In this document: positions 1-6,919 of the stretch, piece after piece
Layout: each line of letters begins with the position of its first letter
Numbering within the stretch: position 1 is the first letter of the stretch
From: Lentisphaeria bacterium
Lineage (GTDB): Bacteria; Verrucomicrobiota; Lentisphaeria; Victivallales; UBA1829
Assembly: GCA_019408975.1 (NCBI GenBank)
Contig: DXVA01000074.1
Coordinates: 6,697-15,386, forward strand
Direction of reading: 5' to 3'
Length of the DNA stretch: 8,690 bases
The notes under the pieces: generated by a model
Databases searched by the model: none
Told to the model about the DNA's origin: nothing
What the model saw: only the letters and a program-made list of their open reading frames with translations
Position numbers and translations under genes: made by a program

Positions 1-1
1 T

Positions 2-406
2 CACTACACATGGATCAGCCCGGATCAGATCATCAATTTCTCCAACCGCTACACCGCGGGCTGGCAGTATTACCTCTATACGGACCGGACGCATCACACG
101 GAAATCATAGGCAGAGACCTTTTCCCCGGCGACGGGCACTGTTCCTACTCTCCGGACGGCAAATGGATGCTGACGGACTCTTATCCGCTGGAAGACAACT
201 GCCGCAGGCTTTACCTCTACCGCCTGAGCGACGGAGAAGCATTCGAGATCGGCAGTTTCCACGCCGATCCGGGCTATCCGGTGCCGACGCGCTGCGACCT
301 GCACCCGAACTGGTCGCGGGACGGGCGCAGTGTCTGCATCGATTCCATTCACGAGGGATCGCGCCAGGTTTATGTTCTGGACGTCAGCGAACTGACCGCC
401 CCATAA
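2..406 (+). CDS. C-terminal part of a beta-propeller (TolB / oligogalacturonate-lyase-like) protein
   Basis: Only the last 134 codons are present; the reading frame is open from base 2 to the TAA at 404-406, so the true start lies upstream. Two propeller-blade motifs are visible: SPDGKWMLTD (about residues 50-59 of the fragment) and, near the end, HPNWSRDGRSVCIDS followed by RQVYVLDV. This pattern, a Ser-x-Asp-Gly turn followed by a strand ending in D or S, is typical of PD40/TolB repeats. The spacing, with histidines just before each motif (GDGHCSYSPDG and CDLHPNWSRDG), recalls the oligogalacturonate lyase (PL22) fold, where histidines bind the catalytic metal. I cannot assign those residues firmly. 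No C-terminal anchor or membrane segment is seen. The gene converges with the minus-strand block, whose last stop codon is 68 bases away. The fold is fairly secure; the enzymatic activity (pectin-derived oligosaccharide lyase versus a binding propeller) is not. Confidence 0.75.
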   Translation, partial: HYTWISPDQIINFSNRYTAGWQYYLYTDRTHHTEIIGRDLFPGDGHCSYSPDGKWMLTDSYPLEDNCRRLYLYRLSDGEAFEIGSFHADPGYPVPTRCDLHPNWSRDGRSVCIDSIHEGSRQVYVLDVSELTAP

Positions 407-419
407 GAAAACAACGCTT

Positions 420-454
420 CCTCCTGCGCGATATGTTCCTGCCCGCGCCGGAGG
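420..454. terminator. GC-rich hairpin between convergent genes, possible terminator
   Basis: CCTCC (420-424) pairs with GGAGG (450-454). After one T/C mismatch, GCGCG (426-430) pairs with CGCGC (444-448), leaving a 13-base loop. It lies between two converging stop codons (406 and 474). On the minus strand the stem is followed about 6 bases later by a T-rich run (TTGTTTTCTT), which suits termination of the nitrilase-GDPD transcript. On the plus strand no T-run follows. The role is inferred from position and fold only. Confidence 0.4.
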
Positions 455-473
455 GAGCATGACAAAAACAGCG

Positions 474-2057
474 TCATTTCAACACGCCGGAAACTCTGAG
501 ATAATCATTCGTAAGAATCGTGTCGATTCCCATATCCAGCAGCTGCCGTGCCTCATCGGGATCATCGGACCAGAAGAAATTGCACCGGATGCCATTGGCA
601 TGTGCCTTGTCAATCATCGCCTGCGTGCAATGCCCTTTCATAAACTGGAGCTTCGCGCATTTCCAGTGAATCGCATTTTCAACGATCCGGTCCGGTTCAT
701 AGCCGGACATGCAGCGCCTGATTTCCGGAGCGACCTCAAGAGCCGCCGCCATGACATCCTTTCTCGCAGTAAAATAAGCGTGTTCCGCAAAATCATACCG
801 ATGAAGCAGGGAGGCGATTCTGCGAACCGTGTCACGGCTGAAATATTCATCGCCGGAGGATTTGATGTGAAGATTGATCACGGTCTGCCGCGAAAACGCC
901 TTCAGAACCTCCTCGAACGATGGAATCCGGAGTCCGGTGAACGCTTCCGCATAATGCGCCCCGAAGTCAAGCCTGCGGAGCTCATCAAAAATCATTTCCG
1001 TGATTTTACCGTGTCCGTCGGAAACGCGGTCGACGGACTCATCGTGCGCAACAACCGGCACACCGTCTTTCGTCATCCATACATCAAGTTCAATTTCCTG
1101 CGCGCCGAGCGCAACTGCGGCTCCGAATGCCGGAAGACTGTTTTCCGGAGCGACCGTATTGAACCCGCGATGGGCGCAGATGCGGGGATAAGGCATCTGC
1201 TCGTCATTCGGTTTGACCATGCTTCCTCCGGCACGGTAACTCCACGGTGTCCTGCCCTGCCCGATGTATTGGTCGTTGCGGATCAGCTTGCCGCCGAAGC
1301 AGTTGGAGCGCATGTACTTCCGGCGGGGGTCCCCGACCTCGCAGGTCAGGAGCCCCGTCTCCTGACCGAACCGGGCAAGAATCCGCCCGTCCGGCGAGGC
1401 GATCATGGAACAGCCCCCGTCGGGTTTGCCCTCACCCATGCTGACGGACGCACGAAGCACGAACGCATTGGCGTGAAACGCAAGGGACTTCACCAGCATC
1501 TCGATGATATCGGGGCGTTCCGCGCGCTGATGGGAGGAAACGAGCACAATATCGGGGTTCCTCGCGGCAATGTGCGCGATATATTCCTCAAAATAGCAGT
1601 CGTAACAGGTCAGGAATGCAAAACGCAGCCCGTCCGTTTCCACAATCGCGGGAGGAAGATAATCGAAAGTATAACTGTCGTCCATCTTCTTCACATGGAC
1701 TTCGCTGTGAGGCAGATGCTGCTTGTAATAGTCTCCGGCGATCTTTCCCTGACGGTCGAAAACCCGTGTCGTGTTCCGGTACCTGCCGCCGATGTCCGCG
1801 GCATAGTTGACCGCGACAATGGCATTGCAGCGGCGGGCGGTCTCGATGGCGGTGTCGATCAGCAGTTTCGTATGTTTTTCCGCATAGGGAATGCATTCCC
1901 CCTCCGGGAAAACCGTAGGCGCATTGGAATATTCGGGCAGAAGAATCAGGTCGATGGAGGGATCGCACTGTTTCAAAGCCTGAACGGTGAACTCGACCGC
2001 CGCATCCGCCTGTTCCAGCGTGTATGGATAAGGTGACTGAATCGCGCAGAATTTCAT
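474..2057 (-). CDS. Carbon-nitrogen hydrolase (nitrilase family) fused to glycerophosphodiester phosphodiesterase domain
   Basis: This 527-residue two-domain protein has no signal peptide and is probably cytoplasmic. Residues 1-265 are a nitrilase-superfamily domain with the Glu-Lys-Cys triad in order: E42 (LLPEYSN), K112 (YYKQHLPHSE) and C151 (FLTCYDCYFEEY). These enzymes hydrolyse amides or nitriles. Residues 290-525 are a GDPD TIM barrel: H296-R297 (AHRGFN), E305-N306 (APENSLPAF), E323 and D325 (IELDVWMTKDG), H338-D339, and a late WSDDPDEARQLL...TILTND segment. One expected acidic residue is changed: the strand usually reading N-I-E-I-K reads INLHIK, with H397 in place of Glu. GDPD enzymes cut glycerophosphodiesters to glycerol 3-phosphate and an alcohol. 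The ATG at 2057 has AAAGGA about 10 bases upstream, and the amidohydrolase stop is 22 bases before it, so the two are co-transcribed. Domain calls are strong; substrates are unknown. Confidence 0.9.
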   Translation of the reverse strand: MKFCAIQSPYPYTLEQADAAVEFTVQALKQCDPSIDLILLPEYSNAPTVFPEGECIPYAEKHTKLLIDTAIETARRCNAIVAVNYAADIGGRYRNTTRVFDRQGKIAGDYYKQHLPHSEVHVKKMDDSYTFDYLPPAIVETDGLRFAFLTCYDCYFEEYIAHIAARNPDIVLVSSHQRAERPDIIEMLVKSLAFHANAFVLRASVSMGEGKPDGGCSMIASPDGRILARFGQETGLLTCEVGDPRRKYMRSNCFGGKLIRNDQYIGQGRTPWSYRAGGSMVKPNDEQMPYPRICAHRGFNTVAPENSLPAFGAAVALGAQEIELDVWMTKDGVPVVAHDESVDRVSDGHGKITEMIFDELRRLDFGAHYAEAFTGLRIPSFEEVLKAFSRQTVINLHIKSSGDEYFSRDTVRRIASLLHRYDFAEHAYFTARKDVMAAALEVAPEIRRCMSGYEPDRIVENAIHWKCAKLQFMKGHCTQAMIDKAHANGIRCNFFWSDDPDEARQLLDMGIDTILTNDYLRVSGVLK

Positions 2058-2079
2058 GTTATCTCGTTCCTTTCAAAAG

Positions 2080-3243
2080 TCAGGCGACAGGAATTCCGTC
2101 GATCAGCACACTGCGGATGCAGGAGGTATTGGACAGCGGATCGCCTTCGCAGACGACGATATCGGCGTCTTTTCCTTCCTCCAGGGAGCCAATCCGGCAG
2201 TCAAGCCCTAAAATCTTCGCAGGATTAATGGTAATCGCTTTCAACGCTTCATAATAATCCATGCCGGCCTGCACAGCCAGCCCTGCGCAGAGCGGCAGAT
2301 ACTGTTGCGGAATGACCGGAGAATCGGTCGTGATCGCAATCAGACAGCCAGTCTGTGCAAGCACTTTCGGCGTTTCCCAGGATTTATTCTGCAACTCAAA
2401 TTTGCTTGCATGGACAAAGGAAGGCCCCACGATTACGGGAAAACCGGAATCCTTCACCGCTTCGGCAATCAAATGCCCCTCCGTGCAATGATCCAGAGTC
2501 ATATTGATTCCGAATTCTTTTGCAATGCGGATTGCCGTCACAATGTCGTTTGCCTGATGAGCGTGCGCCTTCAAAGGAATTTCCCCCTTGATGACAGGCA
2601 GCATCGCCTCCAGTTTGAAATCGAATGCCGGGACTTTTGAGACATCCGCACCGGCGGCGTTTTTCTTCTCGTAATATTCCCGCGCCCTGAATAACAGTTC
2701 CCGCAGACAGGCGGCAGTCGTCATACGTGTTTTGATCGCTTTGTCCCGATGGTAATTCTTGGGATTCTCTCCAAACGCGCACTTCATGGCGGAAGGCGCT
2801 TTGACGACCATCTCCTCCACGGTTCTGCCTCTCATTTTATAGACGGCAAAAGTTCCCCCGACGACATTCGCGCTGCCGGGCCCCGCATTCACCGTGGTGA
2901 TGCCGCCGGCAGCCGCCAGACGGACAGTTTCATCAAACGGGTTGAAAGCGTCGATGGAACGCAGTTGAGGCGTAACGGCGTCATTATATTCATTGTAGTC
3001 CGCACCTTCGTAGCCGATCCCGTATCCGTGCAGCCCCAGATGGCAATGCGCTTCGATGAAGCCGGGAAAGACATTACAGCCTCCGGCGTCAATGACTTCC
3101 GTTCCGGCGGGGCCCCTGATCCGGTCTGCGATTTTTGCAATTTTGCCGTTTTTCACCAGAATGTCGCCCTGCACCGTCTTACCGGGCCCCATGGTGTAAA
3201 CCGTGCCGTTCCGAATCAAAACAGTTTCTTTACTGCGAGACAT
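2080..3243 (-). CDS. Metal-dependent amidohydrolase (imidazolonepropionase-like, composite-domain superfamily)
   Basis: This 387-residue hydrolase of the amidohydrolase superfamily is a TIM barrel flanked by a small beta-sandwich built from both ends. The N-terminal sandwich strand (LIRNGTVYTM...GDILVKNGKIAKI) leads into the first metal motif, H66-x-H68 (PGFIEAHCHLG). Further ligands are H227 (LKAHAHQANDI), H252 (LDHCTEGH) and D307 (TTDSPVIP). The C-terminal return is typical: ALKAITINPAKILGL, then IGSLEEGKDADIVV. The family hydrolyses C-N bonds in cyclic or linear amides such as imidazolonepropionate, dihydropyrimidines or isoaspartyl and Xaa-Pro peptides; nothing here singles out one substrate. 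No signal peptide is seen, so it is probably cytoplasmic. The ATG at 3243 has AAGGA about 9 bases upstream. It is followed after 22 bases by the nitrilase-GDPD fusion, so two amide-cleaving enzymes are made from one transcript. Superfamily membership is secure; the specific reaction is open. Confidence 0.92.
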   Translation of the reverse strand: MSRSKETVLIRNGTVYTMGPGKTVQGDILVKNGKIAKIADRIRGPAGTEVIDAGGCNVFPGFIEAHCHLGLHGYGIGYEGADYNEYNDAVTPQLRSIDAFNPFDETVRLAAAGGITTVNAGPGSANVVGGTFAVYKMRGRTVEEMVVKAPSAMKCAFGENPKNYHRDKAIKTRMTTAACLRELLFRAREYYEKKNAAGADVSKVPAFDFKLEAMLPVIKGEIPLKAHAHQANDIVTAIRIAKEFGINMTLDHCTEGHLIAEAVKDSGFPVIVGPSFVHASKFELQNKSWETPKVLAQTGCLIAITTDSPVIPQQYLPLCAGLAVQAGMDYYEALKAITINPAKILGLDCRIGSLEEGKDADIVVCEGDPLSNTSCIRSVLIDGIPVA

Positions 3244-3365
3244 GACGAAAAATCCTTATTTATGTTGTCTTTTCCCTGTCAAGCCCCCCGGCTTTCCAGG
3301 AACCGGAAATAAAAATAAGTCTCCCGGCATTTTTTGCAACCGGAAAAATGAAAAAAAACTGAACT
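3244..3365. other. Intergenic region between lnt and the amidohydrolase gene
   Basis: This 122-base AT-rich gap holds the T-run after lnt. It also contains a perfect TTGACA hexamer on the minus strand (3277-3282), 33 bases before the amidohydrolase ATG. No good -10 box lies at the usual 16-18 base distance: the best AT-rich match, TAAATA at 3257-3262, is only 14 bases away. A separate promoter for the amidohydrolase pair is therefore possible but not shown. A short inverted repeat, AAGCC-CCCC-GGCTT (3281-3294), lies just upstream of the hexamer and could be an operator or incidental. Confidence 0.35.
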
Positions 3366-3395
3366 TTACCGTGCATCACCAGCTTCCGTATGTTC
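3351..3395 (-). terminator. Possible intrinsic terminator at the end of lnt
   Basis: Read on the minus strand, GAAC and TAC (from 3392-3395 and 3388-3390) can pair with GTA and GTTC (3367-3369 and 3361-3364), with small internal loops. Two bases later comes an unbroken run of eight T (3351-3358). The stem overlaps the last codons and stop of lnt and is weak, so the T-run is the main evidence. If real, it separates lnt from the downstream amidohydrolase. Confidence 0.35.
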
Positions 3396-5126
3396 CAATG
3401 CGGCATTGAGAAGCATCTTGCAGCTTTTCCAGTTCAACGCGGCAATTGCCAGCACAAACAGGAAAAGCGCCCCGCAGAGACCGATGAAGACATCTCCGTA
3501 AAGCGTGTAGAACGTCGGCTTCGGATCACGCGGCACGGGAACGGTCAGCGTTGCGCTCCCGCGTCCGCGCCACGAGGGATCGGGACGCCCGTCCCTCTCC
3601 TTCAGAGCGGCGGAAACCTGTCCGTTCTGCAGGATCACGGCGGAATAATCGAGATTGCCGCAGCGGATCATCGGAAGCCGTGTTTCAACGGTCCGGAAGA
3701 TGGAATTCGCGAAATGCTGGGCAGGCTCAAAACTGTTCGGATACCATGCATCGTTTGTAATGACCAGCAAAACATTCGCCCCGTTCCTTGCATGGTTCCG
3801 CGAAACATACGCATACACATCCTCATAGCAGATCGAGACTCCGGCACGCACATCCGGCGCAAGTTCCAGAGAATTGAACCGTCTGCCGCGCGTAAGATTG
3901 CGCCCCATCCCCGCCGCTTTCGCAAGCCACGGGAAAGTCTCGCTGTAAGGCACATATTCTCCGAACGGCACAATATGCTCCTTGCTGTAATGGTCGGCAA
4001 TGCCGCGTCCGGGCTTCAGCAGAAGCGCCGAATTGTAAATATCCACCTTCGCCGGGTCAACCGCGTTCTGTTCCAGAAAAATCGTGCCGAGCACAAACGG
4101 AACCTGATATTTCAACAGCATCGAAAGCACTTCCATCCGGTAGCGGCTTGAAAATTCAGACATGGCGTTATAAGAGCAAGGCACCGCAGTTTCCGGCCAG
4201 ATCACCACGTCCGGGCTCTCTTTCCCCTCCTGAAAAAGCGATTTGCTCAACCCCGCGCAGACCTCCAGAGCCTCCGTCGCCTTTTCCTCGTTCGCGTTTC
4301 TGCGCTGAGATAGATTCGGCTGGACAATTCCGGCTTTGAACGGGATCGCGTCCCGGAATTCCGCGCGGCGCTGTTTCAGCAGAATCGCTCCGAACGTCAT
4401 GGAAAGCAGCAGCAGGGCGCAGGCGAACATCGCCGGATAAGGCCTGCGGTATCTGCGCTCTTTCGACGGGAGGAGCATGGACTTGAGGGCAAGCCCGACG
4501 GAGACATTGATCATCACGATCAGGAAACTGACGCCGTAGACGCCCGTATATTCGCAAATCTGGATCACGCCGATATTTTTCCACTGGCTCGCGGCAAGAT
4601 AATTCCAGGGCAGTCCCGTGAACAGCCAGGATTTCGTCCATTCGAGGACACACCACCATGACGCAAGCGCAAGACAGAACAGGATTTCCAGAAACGGATT
4701 GAACTGCCGGAATTCCCGGATCTCCTCCGCCCCCTTGAGCCGGACATCCGCCGGGTAGAGCAGGTTCCTGTACAGAAACGGTATAGCCAGCGCCCAGAGA
4801 GTCGGGAAAACCGCAAGAAGAAGACAGAGAACGAACGGAATGAACACCATGATCTCGCGCAGCCAGAAAAAGGAGGACAGGCTCCATGCGTAGCTCCAGA
4901 CATAGGCGCAGAGCAGCAGCTTTTTCGGGCGGTAAAAGATTCCGGCGGCGAAAAGCGGCAGCAGCCCGAACCATGCGAGAAAGGCGAAAGCCACTTCCTC
5001 GAAAATGCCGGCGTAGAGCCAGCCGCAAAACGCCGCAACGAGCAGTTCCAGTATGATTCTGAGCCGTCCGGAGGCGAAAGCAAGACGCCTTCCCTCCCGC
5101 TGTTTCAGGCTGTCAGGAGTTTCCAT
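3366..5126 (-). CDS. lnt: Apolipoprotein N-acyltransferase
   Basis: Lnt performs the last step of lipoprotein maturation in the inner membrane, moving a fatty acid from a phospholipid (usually phosphatidylethanolamine) to the free amino group of the lipidated N-terminal cysteine. At 586 residues it is longer than the roughly 510 of the E. coli enzyme. Several hydrophobic segments fill residues 23-120, 143-175, 188-216 and 232-250. A periplasmic nitrilase-type domain follows (about 262-530), then a final membrane helix (about 543-565). The catalytic triad is present: E312 (IWPETAVP), K382 (YSKEHIVPFGEYVP) and C433 (SICYEDV). E390 within PFGEYVP matches another conserved glutamate. Part of the extra length is a charged insert around residues 124-142 between membrane segments. 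The ATG at 5126 has AGGA about 10 bases upstream. Its presence implies triacylated lipoproteins and a Gram-negative envelope. Identification is secure. Confidence 0.97.
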   Translation of the reverse strand: METPDSLKQREGRRLAFASGRLRIILELLVAAFCGWLYAGIFEEVAFAFLAWFGLLPLFAAGIFYRPKKLLLCAYVWSYAWSLSSFFWLREIMVFIPFVLCLLLAVFPTLWALAIPFLYRNLLYPADVRLKGAEEIREFRQFNPFLEILFCLALASWWCVLEWTKSWLFTGLPWNYLAASQWKNIGVIQICEYTGVYGVSFLIVMINVSVGLALKSMLLPSKERRYRRPYPAMFACALLLLSMTFGAILLKQRRAEFRDAIPFKAGIVQPNLSQRRNANEEKATEALEVCAGLSKSLFQEGKESPDVVIWPETAVPCSYNAMSEFSSRYRMEVLSMLLKYQVPFVLGTIFLEQNAVDPAKVDIYNSALLLKPGRGIADHYSKEHIVPFGEYVPYSETFPWLAKAAGMGRNLTRGRRFNSLELAPDVRAGVSICYEDVYAYVSRNHARNGANVLLVITNDAWYPNSFEPAQHFANSIFRTVETRLPMIRCGNLDYSAVILQNGQVSAALKERDGRPDPSWRGRGSATLTVPVPRDPKPTFYTLYGDVFIGLCGALFLFVLAIAALNWKSCKMLLNAALEHTEAGDAR

Positions 5127-5146
5127 ATCAAAAAAATCCTATGAAA

Positions 5147-5175
5147 GTTATGTTAAAAATTCGCAAAATCGCCAA
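5147..5175 (-). promoter_or_regulatory. Candidate sigma-70-type promoter for lnt
   Basis: On the minus strand TTGGCG (5170-5175) and CATAAC (5147-5152) are 17 bases apart, each matching four of six consensus positions. Transcription would begin near 5140, giving a very short leader whose Shine-Dalgarno AGGA (5137-5140) lies at its extreme 5' end. That tight fit is a reason for caution. Confidence 0.3.
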
Positions 5176-5225
5176 ACGGGATGTAATTTACCTGTTCTAT
5201 GTGAAAAATAAAAGCGCAAATGGAA

Positions 5226-5230
5226 AAAGG
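5226..5230 (+). promoter_or_regulatory. Ribosome binding site that sets the nadB start
   Basis: AAAGG lies 9 bases before the ATG at 5240. The longer in-frame reading from an ATG at 5141 would add 33 residues rich in Lys and Arg. It has no matching purine-rich site at useful spacing and would fill the divergent intergenic region, so the 5240 start is preferred. Confidence 0.65.
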
Positions 5231-5239
5231 CGTGAAAAA

Positions 5240-6907
5240 ATGGATTCCAAACAAGAAATGTTTTTTGAGCATCTGGTCATAGGAAGCGGACTTGCCGGAC
5301 TTTCCAGCGCTCTGATGCTTGCGGAAAAATGCGACGGCGAAATCGCAATCGTTACCAAAGGCGCCGTGGAAGACTGCAACAGCAGGCTCGCCCAGGGGGG
5401 CATCGCGTGCGTGACGGATCAGGAAGACACCTTCGATGAACATATTGCCGATACGATCAACGCGGGAGACCATCTCTGCAACCCGGAAAGCGTAAGGAGC
5501 ATCGTCGAGGCAGGCCCCGAACGGATTCAATGGCTCAAGGAAATCGGAACTCATTTCACCACGCGCGGTGAACTCGGAGACCAGAACGAGGCGCATAAAG
5601 ACGAATTCGACCTCGGACGCGAAGGCGGGCACAAGAAACGCCGCGTGATCCATGCCGGCGACATCACCGGGGAAGAGGTGGAACGCGCACTCATCGAGGC
5701 ATGCCGCAAAAATCCGCGCATCCACATTTTCGAGCATCACAGCGCAATTGACCTGATCACCACCGCACGCCTCGGCTGGATGGGGGAGGACACCTGTCTC
5801 GGAGCGTATGTGCTTGATATCAGAAATGAAAAGATCAAGACGTTCCTTTCTTACAGCACCTCGCTTGCAACGGGCGGATGCGGCAAAGTCTATCTCTGCA
5901 CCTGCAACTCGGATGTCGCCTGCGGCGCCGGGGTCGCCATGGGATATCGCGCCCATGCAAAAATTGCCAACATGGAGTTTTACCAGTTCCACCCCACGCT
6001 GCTTTACCATCCGAAAGTGCGTTCGTTCCTGATCAGCGAAGCTCTGCGCGGCGAAGGCGGGACTTTGAAGATGCAGTACCGCAAAGGCGAATATACGCCG
6101 TTCATGCAGAACTACCATGAAATGAAGAGCCTGGCGCCCCGCGACGTGGTTGCGCGCGCGATTGATAATGAACTCAAACGCACGGGACAGGTCTGCGCGT
6201 ATCTGGATATGACGCATAAAAGCGAAGATTTCCTCCGCAAGCGTTTCCCTCGCATTTTCGCGCAGTGCCTTGAACTTGGAATCAATATTGCGGAACAGCC
6301 GATTCCGGTCGTGCCGGGCGCGCACTTCAGCTGCGGCGGAGTGCAGACGGATCTTCACGGTTTTTCCGGGATCAACGGTCTGTATGTGGTCGGCGAAACC
6401 GCATGCACGGGTCTCCACGGTGCGAACCGCCTTGCCAGCAACAGTCTGCTTGAAGCGATCGTGATGCCGAACCGTTCCGCACAGCATATCGCGGAAAATC
6501 TGGAACGTCTCCGCGCCATCCGCCCGAGCCACACGATTCCGCAGTGGACAACCGGCGATGCCCGGAACTCCGACGAGCAGATCGTCATCTCCCACAACTG
6601 GGACGAAATCCGCCGCTTCATGTGGGATTACGTGGGAATCGTGCGCACGGACAAACGCCTTGAGCGAGCCAAAACCCGCATCCGGAACATTCAGAAGGAA
6701 ATCGAAAAATACTACTGGGACTTCCACATTACAAGTGATCTGATCGAGTTGCGCAACATCGCCACGGTCGCCGAACTGATTATCGATTCGGCAATGCTCC
6801 GTCACGAGAGCCGCGGCCTGCATTACAATGCGGACTATCCGCACCGCGATCCTGCAATGGACGGAGTCGACACCATTATCCAGAAACCTTATTCCACACA
6901 GTTTTAA
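5240..6907 (+). CDS. nadB: L-aspartate oxidase
   Basis: NadB oxidises L-aspartate to iminoaspartate using FAD, with oxygen or fumarate as acceptor; quinolinate synthase (NadA) then makes quinolinate for de novo NAD. From the chosen start the protein has 555 residues, close to the E. coli length of 540. The FAD-binding fold opens with VIGSGLAGLSSAL (residues 13-25). NadB signatures follow: SRLAQGGIA (48-56), REGGHKKRRVIHAGDITG with E128, EFYQFHPT with H251, APRD with R301, AHFSCGGV with H362, and GLHGANRLASNSLLEA with R397. These correspond to the substrate-binding Glu, His and Arg residues of the E. coli enzyme. The C-terminal helical domain typical of the succinate dehydrogenase/fumarate reductase flavoprotein family runs from about residue 420. 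No nadA or nadC is in the window. It is followed after 12 bases by pcnB. Identification is secure; the start codon is the only uncertainty. Confidence 0.97.
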   Translation: MDSKQEMFFEHLVIGSGLAGLSSALMLAEKCDGEIAIVTKGAVEDCNSRLAQGGIACVTDQEDTFDEHIADTINAGDHLCNPESVRSIVEAGPERIQWLKEIGTHFTTRGELGDQNEAHKDEFDLGREGGHKKRRVIHAGDITGEEVERALIEACRKNPRIHIFEHHSAIDLITTARLGWMGEDTCLGAYVLDIRNEKIKTFLSYSTSLATGGCGKVYLCTCNSDVACGAGVAMGYRAHAKIANMEFYQFHPTLLYHPKVRSFLISEALRGEGGTLKMQYRKGEYTPFMQNYHEMKSLAPRDVVARAIDNELKRTGQVCAYLDMTHKSEDFLRKRFPRIFAQCLELGINIAEQPIPVVPGAHFSCGGVQTDLHGFSGINGLYVVGETACTGLHGANRLASNSLLEAIVMPNRSAQHIAENLERLRAIRPSHTIPQWTTGDARNSDEQIVISHNWDEIRRFMWDYVGIVRTDKRLERAKTRIRNIQKEIEKYYWDFHITSDLIELRNIATVAELIIDSAMLRHESRGLHYNADYPHRDPAMDGVDTIIQKPYSTQF

Positions 6908-6919
6908 TCAGAAATCATT

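Noticed and set aside
10..462. 150-codon plus-strand open frame overlapping the beta-propeller fragment
   Set aside because: It runs in a different frame from the clear SPDGK/SRDGR blade motifs and gives an Arg/Pro-rich translation without any domain.
459..2036. 525-codon open frame on the plus strand, antisense to the nitrilase-GDPD gene
   Set aside because: The opposite strand encodes two recognisable enzyme domains with intact motifs. The plus-strand translation shows no family motifs and looks like the usual long antisense frame caused by GC-biased codon use.
3254..3282. Full promoter call for the amidohydrolase from the perfect TTGACA on the minus strand
   Set aside because: No acceptable -10 hexamer lies 16-18 bases downstream, and the nearest AT-rich matches run into the ribosome site. 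It is kept only as a note under the intergenic entry.
5141..5239. 33-residue N-terminal extension of NadB
   Set aside because: It lies in the AT-rich divergent promoter region, has no good ribosome site, and precedes the normal NadB N-terminus, which begins just before the FAD-binding glycine motif. The start at 5240 has AAAGG at 9 bases.
5153..6844. 563-codon open frame on the minus strand, antisense to nadB
   Set aside because: NadB is unmistakable on the plus strand. The antisense product has no recognisable domain and no sensible start context.
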